Assembly (NCBI RefSeq): GCF_004664715.2
Contig: NC_051063.1
Location: 67,041,518-67,105,517, forward strand
Origin: Peromyscus leucopus
Taxonomy: Eukaryota; Chordata; Mammalia; Rodentia; Cricetidae
Length of the DNA: 64,000 nt
Direction: 5' to 3'
Shown: one piece after another, positions 54,715-64,000 of the stretch
Layout: each line of letters starts with the position of its first letter
Position numbering within the stretch: the first letter of the stretch is position 1
Translations under genes and position numbers: made by a program
Notes under the pieces: model-generated
Told to the model about the DNA's origin: nothing
Databases searched by the model: none
The model's input: only the letters and a program-made list of their open reading frames with translations

Positions 54715-54784
54715 GGCAGGGGTTATGCTTGCCCCACACTGTGAATGTGTTTAGCTACTGAGCACCTCAAAGTGGCTAGGATGA

Positions 54785-54918
54785 ACCAAGTTTGATGGTA
54801 ACCCCAGCATTAGGAGGTAGAGGCTGAAGGATCGCTGTGATTTTGAGGCCAGCCTAGTCGACACAGAAAGTTCAAGGCAACCTAGGGCTATAGCGTGAGA
54901 CCCTGTCTCAAACAACAT
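54785..54918 (+). repeat. B1/B4-like SINE, degenerate
   Basis: 'gtttgatggtaaccccagcattaggaggtagaggctgaaggatcgctgtgattttgaggccagcctag...gagaccctgtctcaaac'. Confidence 0.75.
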
Positions 54919-54919
54919 C

Positions 54920-55815
54920 AACAACAAAAGTTTAAGATAGAGTTTAAAAAAATAATAGAAGAAGTCTAGTACACATCTTGCAGTCAGTTCTGGAATGACG
55001 AGTGTTTGGTAAATACCATCTGAGCTCAAGTCTCTTTTCTTTTTTACAACACTGGAGATCAAACCGGGTCTACCACTGAGCTCCATCTCCAACCTTTCTA
55101 CATATACCCACTGTTGTACCTAGCTCATGGGCTAAGGATGCGGGGAAATGGTTCTGGAGTTGTCTCAAGCATCTTTAAAAGAAAAGAGAGCAGGCTCAAA
55201 ATGGAGCTGCTCCTTAAAGGGTCCAGAATTCCAGACACTTATGTCAATTATCTGTAAGACCTGACCCTTTGAGAGATCAGCAGAGAGCCAAACTACACTG
55301 AGCTGACAGGATTTCATTAACACTCCTATAAAAGAAAGGGATCTTGAGTCTTGAGGTGACACAGGCTAAGGAGAGCTGTCCTTGCCCCTCATCAACTGCA
55401 GCATTCAGGAGAGTGGCCCCTACACCCTGCCTGGACAGCACAGTAGAGCCGGCCCTGAAGGTGTAGGTACGGGAGAACCGCCCCTGAGGATGTGAAAGCC
55501 AGAGAACTGAATTAGTCAGGGCAATGCAGGAGAGCTCACCTTAGTGGCCAAGACAGGGGAGAGCTGGCAGGCTGACCAACCCTGCAAGTACCCAGGCCCA
55601 GAACCAGGGTTATGTGTTGGCCCACTCCAACATTCACCCATCTGTGACCTGCAGGAGCATGGGGGTAGGGGTTTGGGGAGGTAGGGATGGGGTCAGTTCT
55701 GTGGACCCAGGCTGCAGGATCTCCACAACACAGGGCAGCAACAGGATGTCCAGGAAGAGTCCCAGTAGGGGTCCAGCGTCGATGGTGCAGCAGAGACCAG
55801 GGGCCTCGAACCATA
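54920..55815. other. Intergenic sequence, mostly unique
   Basis: A short ID-like antisense scrap (ctggagatcaaaccgggtctaccactgagctcc) at ~55051-55085; otherwise unrecognised. Confidence 0.4.
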
Positions 55816-55828
55816 CCAATGATTCTTC

Positions 55829-56005
55829 TTCTTTTCTTCTTCTTCTTCTTTTTTTTTTGTTCTTCGAGACAGGGTTTCTCTGTGTAGCTTTGCGCCTTTC
55901 CTGGAACTCGCTTTGTAGACCAGGTCGGCCTCGAACTCACAGAGATCCGCCTGGCTCTGCCTCCTGAGTACTGGGATTAAAGGCATTCCCCACCGCCATC
56001 TGGCT
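55829..56005 (-). mobile_element. Full-length B1 SINE, antisense, with 11-bp TSD
   Basis: A (ttc)n/T-run then 'gttcttcgagacagggtttctctgtgtagctttgcgcc...ctgggattaaaggcattccccaccgcc', flanked by caatgattctt at 55818-55828 and 56006-56016. Confidence 0.93.
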
Positions 56006-56299
56006 CAATGATTCTTTTCAATCAACGCCTGCATGTAAAAAATATGGATAAAGGAGTTTACTGCGTGACTGACTCACTGTGTCACACTGCAGCTTCCATG
56101 ACGAGATTTTTCCCCTTTTCCTTTTTTTTCTCTGTTTTTCTCTTAAATTTTATTTTCTTTTTGGGGGTAGAGAGGGAGATGGGTGGGATTGGGAGGCATG
56201 ATGTGAAAGACACAGAGAATAAATAAATAAAATAAATTAAAAAAGAGAAAGGGATCTTGAACAACTTGGTATACTCCCATTGCTGCTGCTTTCATCCTT

Positions 56300-56498
56300 T
56301 TTTATACAAGGGTTTATCTTTATTGTTCTTAACTCCTCATTTTTTGAGGGGGTGTATGAGTGCTGGCCCGAGCTGTTGGATCCCCAAGAGCTGGAGTTAC
56401 AGGCAGTTGTGAGTCAGCTGACATGGTGCTGGGAACTGAACTCATTCACTCTGCAAGAGCAATACACACTCTTAACCAATAAGTCACCTCTCCAGCCC
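56300..56498 (-). repeat. B3/B2 SINE, antisense
   Basis: 'gctggagttacaggcagttgtgagtcagctgacatggtgctgggaactgaac...agcaatacacactcttaaccaataagtcacctctccagccc'. Confidence 0.88.
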
Positions 56499-56503
56499 AT
56501 GCT

Positions 56504-56655
56504 TTTTGTTTTGGTTTTTGAAACAGTGTTTTTCTATGTAATCCAGGCTGGCTGGAACTCCCTATGCAGAACAAGGTGTCCTGGAACTCACAGAGATCTG
56601 CCTGTCTCTGCATCCCAAATGCTGGGGTTAAAGGTGTACACCAACAAGCCCAGCC
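56504..56655 (-). repeat. B1 SINE, antisense
   Basis: 'gtttttgaaacagtgtttttctatgtaatccaggctggctggaactcc...cagagatctgcctgtctctgcatcccaaatgctggggttaaagg'. Confidence 0.85.
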
Positions 56656-56659
56656 CTGT

Positions 56660-57005
56660 GTTTTGTTTTTGAGACAGTTTCTAGCAGCCCAGGCTAGCCT
56701 CCAACTCACTGTGATGATGACCTTTGAACTCCTGATCCTCCTTTCTCCACCCACCTTCCTCCCATTTAAAACATCCCTTCTAACTATTCTGTTCCTCTAG
56801 AGAACGCTGATTAATAGACTAGGCAAGAACTCCAACACCAGAGACACACTGCCCAGCCTCTTTAAAAAATTCAAGATTCTGAATTCCAGAAACACACCTG
56901 GTGGGAAGGGGGTGTGACACAAGATTGTGGATAGCCAGTGTCAGCGTCAGCCCAGGAACACTGAGGAGTGACATTCCATCTAGTGAGTACTTGGCTTAAA
57001 ATATT
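56660..57005. other. Intergenic sequence
   Basis: A short B4-like antisense scrap (gagacagtttctagcagcccaggctagcctcc) at ~56670-56745; otherwise unrecognised. Confidence 0.4.
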
Positions 57006-57009
57006 TTGA

Positions 57010-57160
57010 TTTTTTTTTCTTTGAGGTGGGGGTCTCTCTATGCAGCCCTGGCTGTCCTGGAACTTTTTAAGTAGACCACGCTGGCTTCAAACTCACAGAG
57101 ATCCACCTGCCTCTGCCTCCCTAGTGCTGGGATTAAAAGTATATGCCATCACACCTAACC
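57010..57160 (-). repeat. B1 SINE, antisense
   Basis: 'gaggtgggggtctctctatgcagccctggctgtcctggaac...ctggcttcaaactcacagagatccacctgcctctgcctcc...ctgggattaaaagtatatgcc'. Confidence 0.88.
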
Positions 57161-58319
57161 TGCAAAATTCGTTAAAACAGGTAAATATCTCCCAGTCCCC
57201 TATCAGTCGCCAACGTTATCTCTTACAAGAAACTGAGGTAGGAGAGTCACCTGGAGATTCTGCAGCAGCAACCTAAGGACAGCTTCATGCACTCATAATG
57301 GTTTCCTGTGGTAAACGCAAAGTGCCTCAATAGAGAAGTGTGGGGTGTAGCCAGGGGATCACGTGACTCAGAAGAAGGTGTTGTTAAAACCCACTTTGCA
57401 GAAGCGTTACCACCAGCAGTCCTCTTGGTGATGTGAAGGCTGTCACCGCTCCAGGAAGCTAACGTTGAACGGAGAACTGGAAAAAGACACCCCATGGTCT
57501 ACTTCCTAGAACTCGGCTTCAAGCCACCTTCTCTACTTCTCACTGGTTCAAACCAGCTCACATGCTCACTGCTAGCCAATCACTGCCAAAGGACTGGCCC
57601 TATTTTAATTCGTCAAAAAGGCATAGGGGTCTGGGAGCTTTAGTACATACAGAACAGTTCAGAGCTTTGCGGTGGGCCTGGAGGGAGGAAGAGGCTGGAC
57701 AAGCTACCGCAGGAACCCTAGCCTTGTCTTCAAGAAGTCGGTGTGCAGCCTTCCGCAAAGCCGGGGCCTGGAGCCGCACCCCATTCCCGATGCCTGTGGC
57801 CGTCCTGGTGGTGCTTGCAGGGCCTGCTCAAGACCAGCCAGCAGAAATGGCAGATGAGAATTTGCATTTTCTCGCATCGCCAAGCAAAGCTATTAGCTGT
57901 AGGACTGCAACTCCCGGGGGCACCGCCCAGCGCAGCCTCAGCCATGCCTATTGGTCTGCGGCTCCATCAATCAGGACTCAGTAACCAATCATAAGGGAAA
58001 AGAGGAGGGCGCGCCTCCCGAGGACCAAGGGTTGCAGAAGCCTGGCAAATACTAAACAAACGACCTTTGGGACTGACTTTGTGAGCCGAGAAGCGACAAG
58101 CTAGTCACAGCTTGCTAGGCGTCCACTTGTGGCGGGTGAACGAATCCCTGCACCTCGGGCCGTAGGAGACTCGAGTTTCGGCTACTCCTGCCTGCAGCCC
58201 TCGGTGGGGCACAGTCGGTATCCCGCAGGCTACGCCCCACGCCTCCTCATTGGCTCCTCCAGGCACGTGGTAGGGTGGTCCCGCCTCCGGGTGGCCTGAG
58301 AGGCGGCACGCAAAGCCGC

Positions 58320-58388
58320 ATGGACAGCTTGGCGCCAGGCCGATGGAGACGACGGAGGATCGAGGAGCTGCCGGTTGCAGGGGACGCG
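58320..58388 (+). CDS. C10orf143-like gene, first coding exon only (partial)
   Basis: The ATG at 58320-58322 opens 23 codons (MDSLAPGRWR RRRIEELPVA GDA) ending at a good donor, GCG|GTAAGC, phase 0. From memory, human C10orf143 (~108 aa, uncharacterised) begins [20 protein letters not shown] followed by GDV, identical at most positions and of the same length before the next exon. In human that gene is divergent to GLRX3; here the two start codons point away from each other ~19.4 kb apart, which fits. The exon lies in a CpG-rich promoter. No following exon was recognised up to 64000, so the gene runs out of the window or its second exon has diverged. Function is unknown; the Arg-rich stretch is the only visible feature. 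Confidence 0.75.
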
Positions 58389-58503
58389 GTAAGCTCCTGG
58401 CAGGGCGCGAGCCGAGGAAGGCGACGCCCTATCTGGCGTGCGGGCGGCTAAGGCGTGGCCCTTCCGGACAGCGGGCCGGCTGGGCGGTGGAAGCCTGCTG
58501 CCG

Positions 58504-58550
58504 AGGCGGGGCCGGGGGCGGGGCCGGGGGCGGGGCCGGGGGCGGGGCCG
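58504..58550. repeat. Tandem 12-bp GC-box repeat (ggggccgggggc)n
   Basis: About 3.7 head-to-tail copies of the 12-mer ggggccgggggc just downstream of the first exon of the C10orf143-like gene. Each copy contains an Sp1-type GGGGCGGGGCC box when read across the junction, and the G-runs can form G-quadruplexes on the plus strand. Confidence 0.9.
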
Positions 58551-58624
58551 AGCAGAGGACAGTCCCGCCCCTCCGGCTGCGCTTGCGCAGATGCGTAGAC
58601 TTGTGTTCCGTAATATCGTGTTAG

Positions 58625-59885
58625 GGAGTTTATGAATTACAACCTGTGCCTTAAGTCCTGTCTGGTCACCCACCCTTAATAAGCAAACTGATAGAGCCAA
58701 GTTAAAAGTAGAAAGCAGATAAATATTTATTTAATGCAGCCACGTTGGAAGAGGGACAAAAGGACCCAGGGAGCCCCTCCGACTTTGGAATCCAGCAGAG
58801 AGAGTAAAGGTGAAATAGAGAGCCAAGAATATCTAAGCAGTCCGTGTCAGAAGTGTGATTCGGCCAACAATGGCCCATCATTGTTATCTTGTGAGGTGGT
58901 CTGACAGGTTAGAACTGTGTGAACTCTTTCCACTGATCCATCTCCCCAGCCCCCCTCTTTATACATTCTTATAGAAGTTCCTTATCAGATTCATGATTGC
59001 AGAAATTCTCTCTTTGTATATTCTTGTAAGAAAGTTAGTTTTAACTTCTGCATTTAGATCTGTGTTCCATGTCCATCAGAATAGCACAGAGCAGATTCAG
59101 AATAACTGGGTTATTTTGTGAGTACTAAGTTCTCAGCACCCTTTGTAGAACAGCTGTTTTTCTTCCCAGTAATTACCTTTGTAGCTCTGTTGGAAATTAG
59201 TTCCTTTTTAAATGGGAGGGCTTTTTCTGGACTTTCAGTTGATCAATATGTTCACCTTTATGATAGTACAATACAGTCTGAAGTGCTGTGGTGTGAATGG
59301 GAGGTCCCTGGAAAGGCCACGCCCATGCTAAAGGTTCCACATATTGATTGACCTTTCATGACTTGTTGAAATGTTGCAGGTCTTACAGATTGAGAACTAA
59401 GATTCTCTCCAACTGTACTTAGTCACCCACCTCTATATCTCTGTCACCTACCCTTGCAGCTATCAGATTAAAGCTTTTGGGATGTTTTAACTTAGGAGAC
59501 CATTAGCTTCCATGAGCCCTCAAATAGAGACCTGTAAGATAGACTTGTTTCTTTGATTTAACCTGTCTATCTAATGCACCAGTGTGTTTAGTAAAAGCCT
59601 TAAGTTATCACATCTGTCTCTGCTTCCACAATGGAACACATCATTCAGAGTCCTTGTTCCCGAGTCACTCAGAATAAACCATTTCTTATTAACTTTGAAG
59701 GTTAAGTTGTGTTTTGTGTTTTGCAGACACTTTGCTTGAAGTCAGTGTTGAGATCTGTAAACACAATTCTCAAAGTTTGTTCTTTTTGTAGATTACGTCA
59801 GCCATTCTGGGTCCCTTGAATTCCCATATGAATTTTAGCATCTGCCTTTTAATTCCTGCAGACAGGTCAGCCAGAGTTCTGCTGT
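58625..59885. other. Presumed intron 1 of the C10orf143-like gene, unique
   Basis: 1.2 kb without an exon or full repeat; a SINE end (actgatccatctccccagccc) at ~58935-58956. Confidence 0.4.
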
Positions 59886-59889
59886 GCTA

Positions 59890-59955
59890 ATACTTGACCC
59901 CAGAGCCATGGTGTGCTAGGCAGGTGTTCTACCACTGAGTGAGACCCCTAGGTCA
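59890..59955 (-). repeat. ID-type SINE, antisense
   Basis: 'cttgaccccagagccatggtgtgctaggcaggtgttctaccactgagtgagacccc'. Confidence 0.75.
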
Positions 59956-60149
59956 TTCTCCCCTACACCCTTTTGTAAAATTTTAGTTTGACACAAGTTG
60001 GCTTTAAATTTGTGGTTCCAATTTAATTCCACTCAGGTCTGAGAACATGTCCACGAGATACAGTCTAGTATGACTTGTATCCTTTCAAATTTATGACAGT
60101 GGCTTCTTCCATGGCCTCAAATGTGGATGGCTTTGGGGAATGTTTTGGT

Positions 60150-60305
60150 TTTTCATTTTTATTTTTTTGAGACAGGATCTTTCTACATAGCCCTGGCTGT
60201 CCTGAAGCTCACTACTGAAGCCAGCCTGGCCTTGAATTTACAGAGATCCACCTGCCTCTGCCTCCCAAATGCTAAGATTAAAGGGTATGTGTTATGACAA
60301 CTGGT
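60150..60305 (-). repeat. B1 SINE, antisense
   Basis: 'tttgagacaggatctttctacatagccctggctgtcctgaagctcac...tacagagatccacctgcctctgcctcccaaatgctaagattaaagg'. Confidence 0.88.
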
Positions 60306-60384
60306 TGAAGTGAATTTCTTGTATACCATAATTGAGTCTGTCTATGGATGTCTTGTCACATGACTATTGATATTTAAAAATCCT

Positions 60385-60635
60385 CCTTTTTTGGAGGCGG
60401 TCTTACCACATAGTCCTGGTTGGCCTGGAATTCACTGTGGAGACCAGGTTGGCCTCAAACTTAAAGTGATCTTCCTGGCTTTGCTTCTCAAGAGGTTTTT
60501 GTGGTTGCTTGTTTTTTGAGTTAGGATGTCATATACCTGAGGCTGACCTTCAATTCAGGATGTAGCCCTGGATGACCTTGGACTTCTAATGCTGCCTCTG
60601 CTTGTGCAGAGCAGGGATTACAGGCTTTCGGCACA
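60385..60635 (-). repeat. Two old B1-type SINEs, antisense
   Basis: 'ttaccacatagtcctggttggcctggaattcactgtggagaccaggttggcctcaaac' and 'gagttaggatgtcatatacctgaggctgaccttcaattcagg...agcagggattacagg'. Confidence 0.75.
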
Positions 60636-60639
60636 TTAT

Positions 60640-61285
60640 TTGTTTTCTATTTAGCCACTCCTTGCTTATCTTTCCTGTTTTCCTCTTTAGGCTTAATGGT
60701 TTTTGTTTGTGTGTTTGTTTTGTTTTGACTGTGCTGTTTCCCTCATTGGTTACTTAGTTGCCGCTTTGCTGTGTGATCTAGTGTGTATCTTGAGTTGACA
60801 CAATCACTGTCAGGCTACAGCAAGCCCCTCATGGTGAAGGAGCGCCCGCCTGCGCCCGCCCGTGTTTTTCCTCTCAAGTTCGTTCCCCTCTGTTGCAGTC
60901 CTATGTGCTGCCTGTGCTGTTTATTACTGTGTCACTCACACAAGCCTTAACCAGGCCGGACCCTGCTTAGCTGTCAGGATCAAGAGATCTGCTCCTGGAA
61001 GGTGTCATTCCGTAGACTTCTGTTTCAGCCATTGTTATACTTTAGAAAGGTTTCCATAGCAGGAACCAAGGGACCATACATTTACTGACAGAGTTCCATC
61101 ATAGTTCGAGTCTTCATTTCGTCCATATTTCCTTCTGGAATGTTGAGGGTCAGGGGTTGTTTTGCATTTGTTGATGATTAGACCCAGAGGTTTGTGTATA
61201 CTTTGTGCCCTAATACTGAACAGAAACATCCGATGTCGATAGCCCCTTTTAGTATTTTTTCTTACTATTAATATTTCTTCTTAGT
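60640..61285. other. Unique sequence
   Basis: No exon of the C10orf143-like gene or other gene recognised. Confidence 0.4.
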
Positions 61286-61289
61286 GTTT

Positions 61290-61365
61290 TTTCAGTTTTA
61301 GGAAATCAAACACAAGACCTTCTACATATTAGGCGAGAACTCTGCTACTCAGTGGTGTCCCTAGA
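61290..61365 (-). repeat. ID-type SINE, antisense
   Basis: 'ttaggaaatcaaacacaagaccttctacatattaggcgagaactctgctactcagtgg'. Confidence 0.65.
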
Positions 61366-61466
61366 TTTTGGGAATTTTTAGAGGACAGATCTGCTGGTGA
61401 TAATTATTTTCTCCTCTTGTTTGTCAAAGTACTTTAGTGTGTGTGCTCTTGTTTGTCAAAGACCTT

Positions 61467-61467
<1 letters not shown>

Positions 61468-61513
<46 letters not shown>
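61468..61513. repeat. (TG)n microsatellite
   Basis: About 22 TG units. Confidence 0.97.
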
Positions 61514-61515
<2 letters not shown>

Positions 61516-61539
61516 GATGATGATGATAGGGTTCATATA

Positions 61540-61735
61540 CGGGGCCTCACATTTACTAGACAAGAGTTCTGTTGCTAAGCTACATCCCCAGCTTTCTTTT
61601 TGAAACAGGATCTTACTACTTTACCCACACTGACATTTAATTTGTTCTGTAGCCAAAGCAGACTTTGAACTTGTGATGCTCCGGCAAGCCTCCCAGGTAG
61701 CTAGAATTATAGGCCCATGCCACTGGACATAGCTA
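61540..61735 (-). repeat. B4 SINE, antisense
   Basis: 'gcctcacatttactagacaagagttctgttgctaagctacatccccag' (ID half) followed by a diverged B1 half ending 'ctagaattataggcccatgccactgg'. Confidence 0.7.
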
Positions 61736-61934
61736 GGTGTCTCAAATTCAATGGCATCTGTAACCCCAGATGTCAAAGAATCTCAGTAATTGCGAGCACA
61801 ATATCACGGAGAAAACTATGGCAGAGACAGCTAATGAGCAAATTGTTCAAAGGTCCTGATAGAAAAATGTTAAAGCAGCCGAGACACGCTGTGTGTGTGT
61901 GTGTGTGGAGACACACACATAGAGGGCTGTGACT

Positions 61935-62156
61935 TCACACTGCAAACGGTCCTAGCACAACATTGGCTTCATCAGTGATGGGCGATCCCCAGTGACAGTT
62001 ACCTTTTGTGTTCAGTTTCTGATAACTTCTAGGGTTGTTTCTAAGCCGAGCAGCCTTTTCTCTGAAAGTGTCTAATTTGCCACTCATTGCGTCCAGTGCG
62101 GTTTTCATCTCAGGAACTGTAACTTCCATTTGGATCATGCACACACACACACACAT
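61935..62156 (-). other. Exon-like minus-strand open frame, unidentified
   Basis: Starting in a (TG)n tract and then reading EVTVPEMKTALDAMSGKLDT, FREKAARLRNNPRSYQKLNT, KGNCHWGSPITDEANVVLGP, to a stop at 61935. A possible acceptor (gaagttacag, ~62125) and donor (AAAAG|GTAACTG, ~62002) would define a ~120 bp exon. The helical, charged composition is protein-like, but the polypyrimidine tract is poor. I do not recognise a family; it may be a pseudogene piece or chance. Confidence 0.3.
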
Positions 62157-62159
62157 GTC

Positions 62160-62560
62160 CCATGTCTAACATTTTGAGCATATGCAGTTATAGGAACCCT
62201 GCGAGTGCTCTCCTCTCATCCTTCATTTTCAAACCAGAAGAGTTTGTTTTGGCCCAGTGCTGTGAACCTGTGGACAAGCCGAGTATCATGTTGGGAAGCG
62301 AGGCTGCTCATCTCACAGCGCTGTGGGCAGAGAGAGAGGAAAGGGTTGAGGATGAGATGTACGCTTTAAAGGCAGACCCCATGACTTGCTGTCAGGGCAT
62401 GCCTCTTATTAGCCACTGAGGCTATGATTTCATTAGTGAGGTTAACACCCTCGCTGCCTGTCTATCGGAGCACGATCCAAGAATGGAGTTGTGTGAGGAG
62501 AATTCTGAGTGCTTGTGAGAAAACAAAACAAGATTCTTGTGACTTAAGTTTCTACTTTTT
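62160..62560. other. Unique sequence
   Basis: No gene recognised; an open frame at 62162-62419 (+) has no family resemblance. Confidence 0.4.
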
Positions 62561-62562
62561 AA

Positions 62563-62753
62563 ATTTATTTATTTACATTTTATGTACATTGATTGGTGTT
62601 TTGTCCAAATGTATATCTGTGTGAGGGTGTTAGATCCCATAGATCAAGTCTTATAGACTGTTGTAAGCTGCCATGTGGGTGCTGGGAATCGAACCCCGGT
62701 CCTCTGGAAGAGCAGCCAGTGCTCTTAACTGCTGAGCCATCTCTGGAGCCCGT
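62563..62753 (-). repeat. B3/B2 SINE, antisense
   Basis: 'tgtacattgattggtgttttg...gtgagggtgttagatccc...gactgttgtaagctgccatgtgggtgctgggaatcgaaccccggtcctctggaagagcagccagtgctcttaactgctgagccatctc'. Confidence 0.92.
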
Positions 62754-62759
62754 GACTTC

Positions 62760-63225
62760 AGTTTTTTAAAACATGGAATTGTTCTGGGACCGTGTTTACA
62801 TGCTCCTCCAGGTGTAGCAGACAGGAGGGAGCTTACTTCAGATCACTCATTATTGCTTGCTGCTGTTATCCTGTATGTGCCTCTGTGGAGAACTACGTTT
62901 TTGCCATGTGTGGCTTGCCATGTGATTTTATACAGCTTGAACTCTTGAGAACTTTACTCATGTGACTCTTCTTAACCGTCAGAATACAAATTGTCTGATA
63001 CTCCAAGATGCCTATTGCATGAGACTTTAGTTCGCCTCATTTATGGTCTCCATTTTCCCAGGTCCCACTGCCACTACAGTGGTAAACACCCATCACCTCT
63101 GGGACCCCACCTCGGAATACTGCTGCATTGGGATCGAGCCTTTAGTTCATGAGACTCTGGGGGACACTTACTATACAAACTGTTATACCTAATAATTTTT
63201 TATTGGTCAGACATTGTCAATTAGA
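62760..63225. other. Unique sequence
   Basis: No recognised repeat or exon. Confidence 0.4.
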
Positions 63226-63229
63226 GGTG

Positions 63230-63560
63230 TAGTAGTTTGAATAAGAATGGCCTCTATAGGCTCACATATCCAAATGCTTAGTTACCTGGGATTGGCACTG
63301 TTTAAAAGGATTAGGAGGATCAAGAGGTGTGGCCTCACTGGAGGAAATGTGTCACTGGGGGTGGGCTTTGATGTTTCAAAAGCCCATGCCAAGCCCAGTA
63401 TCATCCCTCTCTCAGCCTGTGGATCAGATGTAACTCTCAGCTACTGGACTAAACTTCTGAAACTGTAAGCAAGCACCTAGTTAAATGCTTTCTTTTGTAA
63501 GAGTTGCCTTGGTCATGATGTCTCTTCACAGCCACAGAACAGTGACTAGGATAAGAGGCA
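63230..63560 (+). repeat. Rodent interspersed repeat (MaLR/ORR-like)
   Basis: 'gtagtttgaataagaatggcctctataggctcacatatccaaatgcttagttacc' ... 'gaggtgtggcctcactggaggaaatgtgtcactgggggtgggctttgatgtttcaaaagcccatgcc' ... 'taaatgctttcttttgtaagagttgccttggtcatgatgtctcttcacagcc', a very common rodent repeat; the exact family name is uncertain. Confidence 0.8.
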
Positions 63561-63844
63561 TGGGTGACATCCACATCAGAAAAAGCTCACCCCAGCATGG
63601 TGGTGACTCGTGAAGGCTACATCCCTGCAGCTCCCCGAACAGCAAGCAGGCAGTCCACAGAGTCCCTGGTTCCCAACAATTGTTTGCACGAGGTAGGAGA
63701 CCTTGTGCACCTCGGAATTTCCTGAGCTTCCCATTTCCTTAGCATTCTAAAAAGAGCTTCCCTCCAGGAGGATAATGTCTCAATTCATAGGAAATGGCTA
63801 CACAACACAGAGGTACCCAATAATGCTTAGTTTGAAGGACTTTT

Positions 63845-64000
63845 TAGAAGTTTGGGCTGGGCTAGAGAGAGAAGATTCCCAGCATCCACATGTCAGCTCC
63901 TAACTGCCTGTAGCTCCAGTTCCACAGTATCTGATGCCCTCTGCTGGCCTCAGTGACCACCAGGCAAGCAAGGGGTACATAGATACACTTGCAGGTGAAA
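63845..64000 (+). repeat. B2/B3-type SINE, cut by the window end
   Basis: 'gggctgggctagagagagaagattcccagcatccacatgtcagctcctaactgcctgtagctccagttccacagtatctgatgccctctgctggcctc'. Confidence 0.75.

Larger units (their letters stand above)
57560..58620 (+). promoter_or_regulatory. CpG-rich promoter of the C10orf143-like gene
   Basis: GC-rich, repeat-free region with several promoter-type motifs: CCAAT boxes (gctagccaatcac near 57570, aaccaatca near 57983, inverted attggctcc near 58247), a ZNF143-type ACTGCAACTCCC at 57904-57915, a CACGTG E-box at 58264-58269, and GC boxes at 58504-58550. The start codon lies at 58320. The CCAAT and ZNF143-type motifs 400-700 bp upstream could mark a second, possibly divergent start site. 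Confidence 0.7.

Noticed and set aside
55536..55967. Overlapping ~115-135-codon frames on both strands
   Set aside because: They run through an antisense B1 and its T-rich tail; the non-B1 part has no recognisable domain.
57562..57984. 140-codon plus-strand frame upstream of the C10orf143-like exon
   Set aside because: GC-rich promoter sequence with overlapping frames in several phases; no homology.
58230..58700. 156-codon minus-strand open frame over the C10orf143-like promoter
   Set aside because: It reads through the GC-box array as (PR)n and is a composition artefact.

Overview
The window is mammalian nuclear DNA from a muroid rodent. It is dense in B1, B2/B3, B4 and ID SINEs, rodent L1 3' ends, rodent-type LTRs and long (CA)n, (GGAA)n and (GAAA)n microsatellites. 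The B1 copies that read '...ccaagtgaattccaggacaggtgcaaagctacacag...' suggest a cricetid (hamster, deer mouse or vole type) rather than Mus or Rattus. The reconstructed main protein has the mouse length (337 aa) but differs from my recollection of mouse at several residues. The cricetid assignment is an inference.

The main gene is a complete copy of Glrx3 (PICOT, monothiol glutaredoxin-3) on the minus strand. I assembled 11 coding exons from the start codon at 38933-38935 to the stop codon at 7561-7563. All ten introns are GT-AG, the phases join in frame, and the 1014 coding bases give 337 aa: an N-terminal thioredoxin-like domain followed by two CGFS glutaredoxin domains. Its CpG-island promoter lies at about 38.47-39.13 kb, and a short 3' UTR lies below 7560.

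The second gene is a first coding exon only, on the plus strand at 58320-58388 in a second CpG-rich promoter. Its 23 residues (starting MDSLAPGRWR) match my memory of the N-terminus of human C10orf143, which lies head-to-head with GLRX3 in human. No later exon was found before the window ends.

Layout: 1-7.2 kb is intergenic DNA downstream of Glrx3 (solo LTR, L1 3' ends, SINEs, a perfect short hairpin). 7.2-39 kb is Glrx3 with SINE-rich introns, an ERV1-type solo LTR in intron 1 and a three-copy ~78 bp tandem repeat in intron 10. 39-57.5 kb is the interval between the divergent promoters, with many repeats, two solo LTRs of one family and some repeat-poor AT-rich blocks that could be conserved regulatory elements. 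57.5-58.6 kb is the C10orf143-type promoter. 58.6-64 kb is its first intron or downstream DNA, with one unexplained exon-like open frame on the minus strand.

No bacterial genes, CRISPR arrays, tRNA/rRNA genes or intact viral genes were seen. Most open reading frames in the window are SINEs, microsatellites or antisense frames of CpG islands. Repeat family names come from pattern recognition only and were not checked against a library.
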